A DNA stretch of 11,909 nt, taken from assembly GCA_027053695.1 (NCBI GenBank), contig JALUHL010000096.1, positions 1 to 11,909 of the forward strand. The letters run 5' to 3'. The position numbers and the translations under genes are program-made. This document shows positions 1-7,287 of this stretch, one piece after another; position 1 is the stretch's first letter, and each line of letters begins with the position of its first letter. Below the pieces are notes generated by a model, which saw nothing but the letters and a program-made list of their open reading frames with translations, made no database searches and was not told the origin of the DNA. The stretch comes from Ghiorsea sp. GTDB taxonomy: Bacteria > Pseudomonadota > Zetaproteobacteria > Mariprofundales > Mariprofundaceae.

Positions 1-27
1 CAGCGCAAAGCGTTTGACGCATTCTAA
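1..27 (+). CDS. possible C-terminal end of an upstream gene (partial)
   Basis: Frame 1 is open from the first base and ends at a TAA at 25-27, giving a tail that reads QRKAFDAF. The next gene's Shine-Dalgarno lies about 30 bases further on, so this could be the end of the preceding member of the same operon. Frame 2 is also open, to a stop near base 100, and cannot be excluded. Only eight codons are visible, so no function can be given. Confidence 0.3.
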   Translation, partial: QRKAFDAF

Positions 28-68
28 CATGCTTCTTAGACTAGCCATAGAAGCAAGGGAGTATGCGT

Positions 69-353
69 ATGAGCCAAGCACAATTACAAGCACTATTTTC
101 TAACCCTGATGCCTTACATGCTTTGGTCGGTCGGCATGTTCGTTATTTGGGTGAGGAATACGTTATTTGTGATTTATTGCTTGATCAAGATATGCTGGTG
201 CTGGCTTCAGACTGCGATAAAGCCGTACAAGATGATTCATTTGGTCGAGCCACGCGCATGGTTCCCAAACAACATCGTTTAAAGTTTCGTGATGCCGATG
301 GTAACCCCACAGCCATTTGGGATGAATTTGCTTTCCTTGATGGTGCTTTGTAA
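69..353 (+). CDS. small soluble protein of unknown function (94 aa)
   Basis: I do not recognise this protein. The reading frame is also open from an ATG at 63, but the Shine-Dalgarno AGGGAG at 56-61 is only one base from that codon and seven bases from the ATG at 69, so 69 is the better start. The product is acidic and lacks a signal peptide or membrane segment. It has an aromatic core (VRYLGEEYVICDLLL) followed by a charged middle and a conserved-looking end (IWDEFAFLDGAL). The fold looks like a small beta-rich domain, but that is a guess. Its TAA overlaps the ATG of the Rieske gene by one base (TAATG), so the two are probably translationally coupled, and it may act with that ferredoxin or with a gene to the left of the window. 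No cysteines suggest a cluster: Cys occurs only twice, in VICD and SDCD. Confidence 0.75.
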   Translation: MSQAQLQALFSNPDALHALVGRHVRYLGEEYVICDLLLDQDMLVLASDCDKAVQDDSFGRATRMVPKQHRLKFRDADGNPTAIWDEFAFLDGAL

Positions 354-667
354 TGGCGGAATGGGTTGATGTAGGATTAGAAAAAGATTGTCCTCAAGGG
401 CAACGTATCGTGGTTGATACTGATGCGGGCAAAATAGGCATTTTCCATCTTAACCAAGGCTTTTACGCCATTGAAGACCGTTGCTCCCACGATAATGGCG
501 AGCTTGCTTCAGGCGAGTGTGATGGTGATGAAATCATTTGCCCACGCCATGGTGCGCGCTTTTGCTTGCTCAACGGTAAAGCCTTAACCCCACCTGCTTA
601 TGAAGATATTGAAGTCTTTGCTGTACGTGTTCATAACGGTATGATTCAAATAGATATGGATAACTAG
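353..667 (+). CDS. Rieske-type [2Fe-2S] ferredoxin (104 aa)
   Basis: This is a small soluble Rieske ferredoxin carrying one [2Fe-2S] cluster with two Cys and two His ligands. Box 1 is C44-S-H46 (DRCSHDNGEL) and box 2 is C63-P-R-H66-G (IICPRHGARF), the spacing expected for the family. There is no twin-arginine signal or membrane anchor, so it acts in the cytoplasm. Its length fits the ferredoxins of Rieske non-heme oxygenases and the small Rieske proteins found beside SUF cluster-assembly genes, and the NirD subunit family is related. No oxygenase is visible here, so its electron partner is unknown. The start ATG overlaps the previous stop by one base. The next gene begins nine bases after the stop, so it sits in the middle of a compact operon. 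The fold assignment is firm and the pathway is not. Confidence 0.92.
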   Translation: MAEWVDVGLEKDCPQGQRIVVDTDAGKIGIFHLNQGFYAIEDRCSHDNGELASGECDGDEIICPRHGARFCLLNGKALTPPAYEDIEVFAVRVHNGMIQIDMDN

Positions 668-676
668 GATGATTGA

Positions 677-958
677 ATGATTAAACATATTGTCATGTGG
701 ACATTGAAAGATAAATCCGATGCCACCAAGGTTAAAACCATGCTTGAAGCCTTAAAAGATAAGGTTCCTGGCATTATCGAGATTGAAGTGGGCATTGATT
801 TTAACCGTAGTGATGCTGCTGCGGATGTCGTGTTGTACTCCACATTTGCCAGCTTAGATGATTTAAACGCCTATCAGCAACACCCTGAGCATCAAGCCGT
901 CATCCCTTTTATGCAAAGCGTGACTTTAGGGCGTACAGTGGTGGATTATGAAATCTAA
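677..958 (+). CDS. Dabb-family (stress-responsive alpha/beta barrel) protein (93 aa)
   Basis: The N-terminus IKHIVMWTLKD, the middle segment VPGIIEIEVGIDF and the late YQQHPEHQAVIPFMQS are typical of the dimeric alpha/beta-barrel Dabb family (PF07876). These are about 95-residue cytoplasmic proteins with a ferredoxin-like fold. Members range from plant stress proteins to bacterial proteins of unknown role, and a few relatives are cyclases, so no reaction should be assumed. An AGGA at 666-669 lies seven bases before the ATG, which supports this start. The gene follows the Rieske gene by nine bases, and its end overlaps the start of the next gene by 11 bases, both signs of one transcript. Confidence 0.88.
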   Translation: MIKHIVMWTLKDKSDATKVKTMLEALKDKVPGIIEIEVGIDFNRSDAAADVVLYSTFASLDDLNAYQQHPEHQAVIPFMQSVTLGRTVVDYEI

Positions 959-1271
959 AATTCTGTTACTGGCTGGTTTAGCAGGCTTATTGGCTAGCCC
1001 TGCAATCGCAGAGGATATTGATTTAAACAAAGAACTTGCACCAGAAGTTCAAGCCGTCAAACCATCTGAAATTCACACCTATAAACATACATCAGGGGCT
1101 ACCATCACTGAATACCGTTCTGGTGGTAAAGTTTGGATGATTAAAGTGCAACCTGTGGGTGATTTTCCACCTTATTATTTATATGATGATGAAGGTGATG
1201 GCACCTTTGACCGCCGCATTGCTGGCAACAAGCAGCCTTCGCCACCCATGTGGGTGATTAAGCGCTTCTGA
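948..1271 (+). CDS. exported DUF2782-family protein (107 aa)
   Basis: The product begins with a classic Sec signal peptide: MKSK, a hydrophobic stretch, then ASPAIA with probable cleavage after residue 21. The mature part is about 86 residues and carries the hallmark of the DUF2782 family, YRSGGKVWMIKVQP (56-69) followed by PPYYLYDDEGDG (74-85). That family is common in gammaproteobacteria and has no known function. The DDEGDGTFDRR stretch resembles a calcium-binding acidic loop, but that is only a resemblance. There are no cysteines. The start ATG lies inside the Dabb gene (11-nt overlap), so it is likely translated by coupling. It probably acts in the periplasm as a monomeric beta-rich domain. 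Confidence 0.88.
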   Translation: MKSKILLLAGLAGLLASPAIAEDIDLNKELAPEVQAVKPSEIHTYKHTSGATITEYRSGGKVWMIKVQPVGDFPPYYLYDDEGDGTFDRRIAGNKQPSPPMWVIKRF

Positions 1272-1293
1272 CATCCTTCTAACCCCCCTTATC

Positions 1294-1911
1294 GTGAAGA
1301 ACAGCATCAAACTTCTACTCATATCAGACAGCACACGTTTTGAGCATCATCAAGCCATGCTGAATGTGTTTGAGCAAGCCTTGCAAGGTGGTGTAGATAC
1401 GATTGTGCTGCGTGAGAAAGCCTTGGATTCTGCCAAACTCTTAGCCTTGGCATCCCAAGCACGAATGATGACAGCAGCGCATCAAGCCAAGTTGATGATT
1501 CATAGCCAAGCAGATATTGCCAAAGCTGTGAATGCAGATGGGGTGCATGTTGATGCTGCTTCCATTTCAGAAATTTCGCAGATGAAGGCATGGTTGGGTG
1601 AAGGTTTTATGGTCTCTGCATCATGTCATCATCAAGCAGAGCTCAAACTTGCTGAACAACAAGGTGCTGATTTTTGCTTCTTATCCCCAGTATTCCCTAC
1701 GCAAAGTCATCCCAATGCACCAACATTAGGCGTTGAAACTTTTCTTCAGCTGGCTGCGTCTGTAAATATCCCTGTCATCGCTTTGGGCGGCATAGAACCT
1801 AAGGTTATACCTTTGTTAAAAGAGCATGGTGTGGCGACCATGGGTGGTATTTTAGATGCCGAAAACCCTAAACAAGCCGCACAGTCGCTATTAAGAATAG
1901 AGGCTAGCTAA
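1294..1911 (+). CDS. thiamine-phosphate-synthase-like (TenI/ThiE superfamily) protein, stand-alone (205 aa)
   Basis: The whole protein is one TIM barrel of the ThiE/TenI superfamily, with the landmarks LREK (39-42), DGVHV (82-86), SASCHH (108-113), [17 protein letters not shown] (124-140) and ALGGI (163-167). Several residues that bind magnesium and pyrophosphate in true ThiE are changed. The IND(R) motif reads IHSQ (69-72), the GQxD after GVH reads DAAS (87-90), and the lysine after PT is replaced by SHP. The SCH and PTxSHP motifs instead match the thiamine-synthase-like domain fused behind Nudix in long bacterial MutT proteins. Classical thiamine phosphate synthase activity is therefore doubtful, and a damage-control or TenI-like role is possible. 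The start is a GTG with no clear Shine-Dalgarno, but no other start lies before the first beta strand. The stop overlaps the convergent yebC-type gene by 8 bases. Confidence 0.85.
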   Translation: MKNSIKLLLISDSTRFEHHQAMLNVFEQALQGGVDTIVLREKALDSAKLLALASQARMMTAAHQAKLMIHSQADIAKAVNADGVHVDAASISEISQMKAWLGEGFMVSASCHHQAELKLAEQQGADFCFLSPVFPTQSHPNAPTLGVETFLQLAASVNIPVIALGGIEPKVIPLLKEHGVATMGGILDAENPKQAAQSLLRIEAS

Positions 1912-2623
1912 GCTCCGCATTGTGATATACTTTTTGCACGTCATCACAATCATTTAAAGCTTCAACAAGACCTTTAAAATCGTCCACATCATCACCCATA
2001 ACCGCGCATAATGTTTGCGGCTCATACGAAATGTCATCCACTTCAAATGTGATGTCAGGGTAAGCTTCGGTGAGTGCCGTTTTCGCTTTAAAATATTCTG
2101 TATTAGGCGCAAGTACGGTAATCATACCATCTTCAAATTCAATATCTTGCACATCCACATCCGCCATCATCAACGCTTCAAGCACTGCTTCTTCATCATC
2201 ACCTTTGAACACAAAGACTGCAACATGGTCAAACATATGCGCCACAGCACCTGGTCCACCCAGTTTTGAATTGTTCTTGGTGAAGCAATTGCGAACATCG
2301 GCAAACGTACGATTAGGGTTATCGGTTAAACAATCCACAATCACCATACAACCCGCAGGGCCAAAACCTTCATAACGCGCAGGCTGAAAATCCTCGCCCG
2401 CCCCACCTTCAGCTTTATCCAAGGCATTTTTAATCACATGGGCTGGCACTTGGTCTTTCTTGGCATTATCAATCAAGCGGCGAAGGGATAAATTGCCTTC
2501 AGGGTCAATACCGCCACTTTTAGCACACACATAGATTTCACGGCCATATTTGGAGTAAATCTTTGTTTTCATGCCTGCGGTTTTCGCCATATCTTCTTTT
2601 TTATTCTGGTAAGCTCTTCCCAT
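1904..2623 (-). CDS. YebC/PmpR/TACO1-family protein, YeeN-like type (239 aa)
   Basis: The N-terminus [14 protein letters not shown], then [16 protein letters not shown], the central RYEGFGP (83-89), DNPNRT (101-106) and the ending DDVQKVYHN (227-235) identify a full-length YebC-family protein. The YSKYGREIY and GNLSLR forms are those of the YeeN-like branch and not of the classical YebC beside ruvC. Family members were long annotated as transcriptional regulators. More recent work links them to translation, particularly relief of ribosome stalling, as for mitochondrial TACO1. The domain order is an N-terminal three-helix domain followed by two alpha/beta domains. AAGGG about nine bases before the ATG is a good ribosome binding site. 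It lies 39 bases after mutS on the same strand and probably shares its transcript. Its end overlaps the convergent gene. Confidence 0.9.
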   Translation of the reverse strand: MGRAYQNKKEDMAKTAGMKTKIYSKYGREIYVCAKSGGIDPEGNLSLRRLIDNAKKDQVPAHVIKNALDKAEGGAGEDFQPARYEGFGPAGCMVIVDCLTDNPNRTFADVRNCFTKNNSKLGGPGAVAHMFDHVAVFVFKGDDEEAVLEALMMADVDVQDIEFEDGMITVLAPNTEYFKAKTALTEAYPDITFEVDDISYEPQTLCAVMGDDVDDFKGLVEALNDCDDVQKVYHNAELS

Positions 2624-2646
2624 CGTTAATCACCCTTGTTTCAAAT

Positions 2647-2662
2647 ATAAGCTCTAGCTTAT
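2647..2662 (-). other. short inverted repeat between mutS and the yebC-type gene
   Basis: ATAAGC (2647-2652) and GCTTAT (2657-2662) can pair around a TCTA loop, with one further inner pair possible. The hairpin begins immediately after the mutS stop. On the - strand it is followed by ATATTTG and not by a T-run, so it is not a convincing intrinsic terminator. It could slow polymerase, mark an RNA processing site or protect the mutS 3' end. The stem is AT-rich and short, so it may equally be chance. Confidence 0.35.
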
Positions 2663-5257
2663 TCAGTTTAGTTTTTTCTTCAATGTATCCAAAAATAAAA
2701 GCGCATCTACAGGTCGCATTGCATCCACATCGGCTTCATCAATCAGTGCTTCAATCTCTGCTAATTTTTCCAAGCTTTGCTCTTGTTGGCGTTTTTCTGC
2801 TTCCGCAAATAAACCCAATTGCGCTTTCCCAGACTCCGCTTGCAGTTCCGATTCATGTTCCAAACGATACAAATGTTCACGCGCACTTTTCACCACATCT
2901 CTCGGCAAACCTGCCAATTGCGACACAGCAATACCGTATGACCTATCGGCTGCATCCTCAATCACCTGATGCATAAAAATCACTTCACCTTTCCACTCGC
3001 GCACCGTCACCGATGCATTAAAAGCATGTTGATAGGTTTCAGGTAAATCCGTCAGCTCATGGTAATGGGTGGCAAACAAAGTGAGCACATCTTTGGCATC
3101 AATCAATCGCTCTGCCACTGCCCATGCGATGGCGAGACCATCCCAAGTGCTGGTGCCGCGCCCTATCTCATCTACAATCACCAAACTTCTTGGCTCAAGA
3201 TGATTAAGGATTGCTGCCGTCTCCATCATTTCCACCATAAACGTAGAGCGCCCAGAAGTGAGTTCATCGCCTGCACCAACGCGCGTAAACAATCGCTTGG
3301 TCAGTGGAATGCGTGCCGCTTCAGCAGGTACAAAGCAACCCACATGCGAGAGCCATACAATCCAAGCCACTTGCCGCATATATGTGGACTTACCCCCCAT
3401 ATTCGGGCCAGTCAGCAGCATAAACTGCCGCTTTTTCATATCCATATGCGTATCGTTGGCAACGAATGGCGCATCATCCAAAAACTGTTCCACCACAGGA
3501 TGGCGACCGCCTTCAATTTTCAAAGCACGTCCGTTGTGCACTTCAGGACAAACATATTGATGACGCAAAGCAAGTTCAGCAAAGCAGGTGAACACATCTA
3601 AACTTGCAACCGCTAATGCTGCTGCCTGAATCGCTGATGTTTGTTTGCTTATACTTAGTTGCAGTTCAGCGACTAGTACCTCTTCGCGCTGCATAGCTGC
3701 ATCTTTTGCGCCCAGAATTTCTGCTTCAAAGGTGTGTAATTCATCGGTGATAAATCGCTCAGCATTGACCAAGGTTTGTTTACGCACATATTCAGGCGGC
3801 GCAGATGCAGCTTGGGCTTTGGATATTTCAATAAAATAACCAAATACTTTATTGTATTTTACGCGCAAATTCGTAAGGCCTGTGCGCTCTCGCTCCTTAG
3901 CCTCATAAGCTTTAAGCCAATCATCAGCATCACCCGCCAAAGTGCGCAATTTATCCAGTTCCGAATCAAACCCCTCTCGAATCACCCCACCATCACGAAA
4001 TAATGCAGGTGGTAATTCTACTAAAGCAGAAGATAACTGCTCACCCAAACCTTCCAAACCTAACATGGCATTGCGCATGGGTTTGAATAAACCTTCTCTA
4101 CCCTTTAAAGCATCAATCAACCTAGGAAGTGCAAGAATACTATCGGTAAGCCCTCTAAAGTCGCGGGGAGCAGCCCGCAAAAGCACAATGCGGGTCAACA
4201 TACGCTCCATATCCCGAATCTGTTTGAGCGCAGACTGCACAACTTCTCTAGTCTCTACATCATCCAACAGGCTTTGTACAGCTTGTTGCCGTTGTTTGAT
4301 AGGGTCTAAATCAGTCAGTGGTGCATCCACCCAATCCCGAAGCAATCGAGCGCCCATAGGTGTGTTTGTTTTATCCAACACTGAAATCAAGCTACCTTTC
4401 GTTTCGCCTGTCATGGTGTAATGCACTTCAAGATTTCGCCTTGAGCGCATATCAATGCTCATACCATGTTGTTGTTCTTTAAAGGCTGGTAAACTTAAAT
4501 GAGACACGCTGCATTTCTGCGTTTGTTCCACATACACCAAGACCGCAGCAATCGCCTTAGCCACGCCTTGATGCCCTTCTAAACCAAGCGAAGACCAATC
4601 GCCTAAACCAAAATATTGTGCCAGTTTTTCTTGGGCAACTTCCACAGAAAATGCCCAATCGCCCACTTCCCATGTTTTGATGTTCAAGCCTTCTGGGAGT
4701 TCCGCATCCCTTTGCATGAGAAGTTCTGCAGGGTTTAACACGCTTAAATATTCTTCTAAGGTTTGCCCAGCATTCAAACTTCCTTCGATAAGTTTCCACT
4801 GCCCAGAAGCCATATCCAATGATGCAACTGACCAGTTTGTTTTCTCAATATATAATGCAGCCAAGGGTGCGGAAGATTCTTTTTCAAGTAATGATGATTC
4901 TGTGATGGTTCCCGGTGTGACAATGCGTACGACTTCGCGTTTCACAGGGCCTTTACTGGCATCAGGCGCTTCCATCTGATCGCAAATCGCCACTCTACAC
5001 CCTGCTGCCACAAGCTTGGCCAAATAACCTTCAGCTTGATGCCACGGTACGCCAGCCATGGGAATATCATCTCCATTGGCTTTGCCACGTTTGGTCAAGG
5101 TGATATTTAGAATCTTTGCAGCTTCAATCGCATCATCAAAAAACATCTCATAAAAATCACCCATGCGATAAAACAAAAGGCAATCTGCATGCTCTGCCTT
5201 AATTTTAAGGTATTGTTGCATCATGGGTGTATGCTCTGCTTTTTTCTTGGCTACCAT
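2663..5257 (-). CDS. mutS: DNA mismatch repair protein MutS (864 aa)
   Basis: MutS finds mismatches and small loops, then uses ATP to become a sliding clamp that recruits MutL. The mismatch-reading F35-x-E37 motif sits in RMGDFYEMF. The connector, lever and clamp domains follow. The ATPase has Walker [10 protein letters not shown] (617-625), the signature GRSTFMVEM (669-677), Walker [15 protein letters not shown] with D696-E697, and ATHYHEL with H731. QLGLF (813-817) matches the beta-clamp binding motif, and the C-terminal tail keeps the tetramerisation region. Length is normal (E. coli has 853). The frame is open upstream to a GTG at 5293, but the ATG at 5257 gives an N-terminus that lines up with known MutS, with a TPMMQQYL motif at 10-17. 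No strong Shine-Dalgarno precedes either start. The gene is divergent from the next and leads a likely mutS-yebC operon. Confidence 0.97.
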   Translation of the reverse strand: MVAKKKAEHTPMMQQYLKIKAEHADCLLFYRMGDFYEMFFDDAIEAAKILNITLTKRGKANGDDIPMAGVPWHQAEGYLAKLVAAGCRVAICDQMEAPDASKGPVKREVVRIVTPGTITESSLLEKESSAPLAALYIEKTNWSVASLDMASGQWKLIEGSLNAGQTLEEYLSVLNPAELLMQRDAELPEGLNIKTWEVGDWAFSVEVAQEKLAQYFGLGDWSSLGLEGHQGVAKAIAAVLVYVEQTQKCSVSHLSLPAFKEQQHGMSIDMRSRRNLEVHYTMTGETKGSLISVLDKTNTPMGARLLRDWVDAPLTDLDPIKQRQQAVQSLLDDVETREVVQSALKQIRDMERMLTRIVLLRAAPRDFRGLTDSILALPRLIDALKGREGLFKPMRNAMLGLEGLGEQLSSALVELPPALFRDGGVIREGFDSELDKLRTLAGDADDWLKAYEAKERERTGLTNLRVKYNKVFGYFIEISKAQAASAPPEYVRKQTLVNAERFITDELHTFEAEILGAKDAAMQREEVLVAELQLSISKQTSAIQAAALAVASLDVFTCFAELALRHQYVCPEVHNGRALKIEGGRHPVVEQFLDDAPFVANDTHMDMKKRQFMLLTGPNMGGKSTYMRQVAWIVWLSHVGCFVPAEAARIPLTKRLFTRVGAGDELTSGRSTFMVEMMETAAILNHLEPRSLVIVDEIGRGTSTWDGLAIAWAVAERLIDAKDVLTLFATHYHELTDLPETYQHAFNASVTVREWKGEVIFMHQVIEDAADRSYGIAVSQLAGLPRDVVKSAREHLYRLEHESELQAESGKAQLGLFAEAEKRQQEQSLEKLAEIEALIDEADVDAMRPVDALLFLDTLKKKLN

Positions 5258-5304
5258 AGGCGTAAATCTAACGTGAACAGAATAAATAAACACAATCTAT
5301 TGAG

Positions 5305-5333
5305 ATTCGATTGCATAGGTTTAAGCTTGCCAA
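5305..5333 (-). promoter_or_regulatory. possible sigma-70 promoter for mutS
   Basis: Read on the - strand, TTGGCA (5333-5328, five of six matches to the -35 consensus) is followed after 17 bases by TCGAAT (5310-5305, four of six to the -10). Transcription would start near 5298, leaving a leader of about 41 bases before the ATG at 5257 and only about five before the alternative GTG at 5293. The 97-base divergent region (5258-5354) also has to hold a promoter for the rightward gene, and I see no clear one for it. Confidence 0.35.
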
Positions 5334-5354
5334 CGTTAAAATCATGGAGTGATA

Positions 5355-5720
5355 ATGAGCAGAGATGACCATCAACATAAAGGTACGGATAAAGAGACCG
5401 AACGCTTTTATCATATAAGCTATTGGATTATACCTTTACCTATGCTGGCAGGGCTTGGATTTGCAGCTTGGGTACTGCTGACTGAAGATTCTCGTGATTT
5501 ATCCTATTGTGTGGTTGCTCATACTGAAGCTGCATATCATAAACCCACGCTTGATGCGCAAGACTTTGAATCTAGAGAAGCCATGACTTTAGATATTTGC
5601 AAAGCCAAAGATGATACTATCGATAATGGTGATGGCCGCACATCGGGTAAAGTGCATTGGTTTATATGTAAAGGCACAACATGTGGCCCAGATTGGGAAA
5701 ATGCTTTAGCTCAACCTTAA
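5355..5720 (+). CDS. one-TM protein of unknown function with four cysteines (121 aa)
   Basis: I do not recognise this protein. A GGAG at 5346-5349 lies five bases before the ATG at 5355, which is preferred over an in-frame GTG at 5349 that overlaps the Shine-Dalgarno. Residues 1-20 are hydrophilic and rich in His, Asp and Lys. Residues 23-43 (YWIIPLPMLAGLGFAAWVLL) form one membrane helix, and the remaining 78 residues are soluble. The His/Asp/Lys-rich N-terminus does not settle the topology, but a periplasmic C-terminal domain is the simplest reading. That domain has Cys52, Cys82, Cys105 and Cys110, which could form two disulfides or a metal site. There is no CXXCH, so it is not a c-type cytochrome. 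It is divergent from mutS and converges on the 62-aa membrane protein 27 bases away. It could be linked to the respiratory region on its right, but nothing proves that. Confidence 0.72.
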   Translation: MSRDDHQHKGTDKETERFYHISYWIIPLPMLAGLGFAAWVLLTEDSRDLSYCVVAHTEAAYHKPTLDAQDFESREAMTLDICKAKDDTIDNGDGRTSGKVHWFICKGTTCGPDWENALAQP

Positions 5721-5747
5721 AACTTACTTAACTTCGAGCCTAGCCTG

Positions 5748-5936
5748 CTACTTATCCTTTTTCGCACCGCCAAACAATAACCAGTACGAACCAATCAATA
5801 CGGTTGGTGTCCAAGTAAAGATGCGTTTAATCGTATAGCTTGGCCATGGAATACCCACAAAAGAATCAATTGAGAATAGGAATAACCAAAGCACTAGTAG
5901 CGCAATCAATATCGTTCTTAGGTTAATGTGCTTCAT
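5748..5936 (-). CDS. two-TM small membrane protein of unknown function (62 aa)
   Basis: The start is the ATG at 5936, preceded by AAGGGGA about seven bases upstream. The frame stays open to a TTG at 5966, but that codon has no ribosome binding site. The protein has two likely membrane helices, TILIALLVLWLFLFSI (residues 8-23) and TPTVLIGSYWLLFGG (43-57), joined by a loop with IPWPSYTIKR, and ends in the basic tail AKKDK. I do not recognise the family. It lies 87 bases beyond ccoP on the same strand, but a strong terminator separates them. It is therefore either transcribed by read-through or from its own weak promoter in the 40 bases after the hairpin. A role with the oxidase is suggested only by position. 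Confidence 0.68.
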   Translation of the reverse strand: MKHINLRTILIALLVLWLFLFSIDSFVGIPWPSYTIKRIFTWTPTVLIGSYWLLFGGAKKDK

Positions 5937-5974
5937 ATATCTTCCCCTTGTATTATGCATTATCAACGAACTAG

Positions 5975-6005
5975 CATAAAAAAGGCGACCACTAGGGTCG
6001 CCTTT
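5975..6005 (-). terminator. rho-independent terminator of the cbb3 oxidase operon
   Basis: A perfect 10-bp stem, AAAGGCGACC (5981-5990) with GGTCGCCTTT (5996-6005), closes a five-base loop. On the - strand the hairpin is GC-rich in its upper part and is followed by a run of T (the A-run 5978-5983 on the + strand). It starts 19 bases after the ccoP stop. In the opposite direction the trailing T-run is short (TTTGATATTT), so it would be weaker for rightward transcription. Confidence 0.9.
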
Positions 6006-6023
6006 GATATTTAAGCATTGATA

Positions 6024-7124
6024 TCATTCATCAGCGGGTTTGGGTTGTCCTCCACCAAATTCATGCACGCGTACTGCAAGCATTTTAATGGTTGTTGGGT
6101 CAAGCCTACCACCCCATGTTGGCATCTCAGATTTACGACCTTCAGTAATCGTTTGTTTGATGGTCGCTAAGCTGCCACCAAAACGCCAGATAGTATCTGT
6201 GAAGTTCGCAGAACCTGTATCGTAGTCACCATTAAGGTTAGCACCTTTACCGTTTGCACTATGGCAAGCCGCACAAGTTTCTTGGAATAGCTCATTGGCT
6301 GCTGCAAATGTTGGATTATCAGCTCCCTTGACTAATTCACCATCATCATTCAACACAGCATCACCAGTGGATAAACCATCATGAATAAACGTAGCAAGTT
6401 TATCAATATCAGCAGAGGTTAAATCTTCATTACCACCTTTAGCTGGCATTTCAGCTTGACGACCATCCGTGATGGTTTCAATGATTTTATCCGTCCATCC
6501 ACCAAACAACCAATCATCATCGGTAAGGTTAGGGAATGAATTACCCGGGTCAGTTTTATTCAACACGCCTTGACCACCAGATTGGTGACATGCTGCGCAG
6601 TTATCACCAAAAATCACGCGCGTACGACCAAGTACAAACTGACGCATCTCATCATCAGCAATAATTTCATCTGCTGTCATGGTTTTAACTTTTTCCATAT
6701 ACTTAGCGCGAACAGATTCAATTTCATGCACATCATCGCGCATTTCATTCACTGCTGTCCAAGCATCAAGGTATTTGCGGTCGCCTGCTTTAATTTTCAA
6801 TTCATTGTAGCCTTTGGCTTTCAAATTATCAATTTCAGCTTGCGTCCAGTTTTCACCTTCATAATAATCATTAATATGCAACAAACCCATAATGCCTTTG
6901 GTATGACCATGGACAAAAACTTCTTGACCCGTGATACCATTGACAAATGCCTGAACCTTATTGTTCATCGGTGTTGATGGATAAATAATGTAGTAACAAG
7001 TTACAAATGTAAGACCGGCATAGAAGCCCCAAGCCCACCATGTTGGCGGTTTATTGGTTAATTCTCTAATGCCATCCCACTCATGGCCTGTGCTGCCATC
7101 GTTCGGAGCGTTATGATCACTCAT
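6024..7124 (-). CDS. ccoP: cbb3 oxidase subunit CcoP, diheme cytochrome c (366 aa)
   Basis: CcoP is the membrane-anchored diheme cytochrome c that passes electrons into the cbb3 oxidase. The cytoplasmic start carries HEWDGIRELTNKPPTWW (14-30), the family signature, followed by one membrane helix (about 29-48) and a periplasmic part. Heme sites are C176-AA-C179-H180 and C284-AA-C287-H288. Probable axial methionines are M226 (AEMPAKGG) and M334 (SEMPTWGG). Between the membrane helix and the first heme site there are about 125 residues, more than in the common form of about 300 residues. The extra part (about 52-150) is charged and looks helical (e.g. AVNEMRDDVHEIESVRAKYM). GAGGAGGG (7130-7137) ends five bases before the ATG and lies inside ccoQ, whose end overlaps this start by 8 bases. 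It is the last gene before the terminator. Confidence 0.97.
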   Translation of the reverse strand: MSDHNAPNDGSTGHEWDGIRELTNKPPTWWAWGFYAGLTFVTCYYIIYPSTPMNNKVQAFVNGITGQEVFVHGHTKGIMGLLHINDYYEGENWTQAEIDNLKAKGYNELKIKAGDRKYLDAWTAVNEMRDDVHEIESVRAKYMEKVKTMTADEIIADDEMRQFVLGRTRVIFGDNCAACHQSGGQGVLNKTDPGNSFPNLTDDDWLFGGWTDKIIETITDGRQAEMPAKGGNEDLTSADIDKLATFIHDGLSTGDAVLNDDGELVKGADNPTFAAANELFQETCAACHSANGKGANLNGDYDTGSANFTDTIWRFGGSLATIKQTITEGRKSEMPTWGGRLDPTTIKMLAVRVHEFGGGQPKPADE

Positions 7125-7278
7125 GTTTTCCCTCCTCGGAAATTATATTTTCATTCTCTTCAAATAGAATATTTTTTTGTTCTGCAAAATCTTCATCCTT
7201 TGCACGGAAGAACCAGTAAAAAAGCGCTACCGTACAAAGAAATAGGAAGACTGTTATTGTGCCAAAGCTAAAACTCAA
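7117..7278 (-). CDS. ccoQ: cbb3 oxidase small subunit CcoQ/FixQ (53 aa)
   Basis: This gene was found by reading the gap between ccoO and ccoP. The frame opens right after the ccoO stop, and its only plausible start is the TTG at 7278, nine bases after that stop. The product has one membrane helix (about 6-24, GTITVFLFLCTVALFYWFF), then a basic-acidic tail with RAKDEDFAEQ (25-34) and NILFEENEN (36-44). That is the layout of CcoQ, which ends its helix with an aromatic patch followed by a basic, then acidic, cytoplasmic tail. CcoQ stabilises the oxidase and helps attach CcoP. There is no clear Shine-Dalgarno, so it is probably translated by coupling to ccoO. Its last codons encode the ccoP ribosome binding site. 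The TTG start is the weakest part of this call. Confidence 0.82.
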   Translation of the reverse strand: MSFSFGTITVFLFLCTVALFYWFFRAKDEDFAEQKNILFEENENIISEEGKHE

Positions 7279-7287
7279 AACTTAGGT

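Noticed and set aside
32..55. GCTTCT...AGAAGC inverted repeat before the first gene as a terminator
   Set aside because: The loop is 12 bases, the stem six pairs, and no T-run follows. The spacing also suggests continued transcription into the next gene.
63..68. ATG at 63 as the start of the first small gene
   Set aside because: The Shine-Dalgarno AGGGAG ends one base before it. The ATG at 69 has proper spacing.
3059..4421. Several + strand frames of 64-180 codons opposite mutS
   Set aside because: All lie antisense to a full-length, motif-complete mutS and have no family features.
2663..5293. Longer MutS of 876 aa starting at a GTG at 5293
   Set aside because: The extra 12 residues do not match known MutS starts, the GTG has no Shine-Dalgarno, and the likely promoter would leave almost no leader. 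The ATG at 5257 gives the usual N-terminus.
7083..7271. Open + strand frame of 62 codons antisense to ccoQ
   Set aside because: It is a shadow across the ccoP start and ccoQ, with no ribosome binding site, and the - strand frame there has a convincing CcoQ layout.
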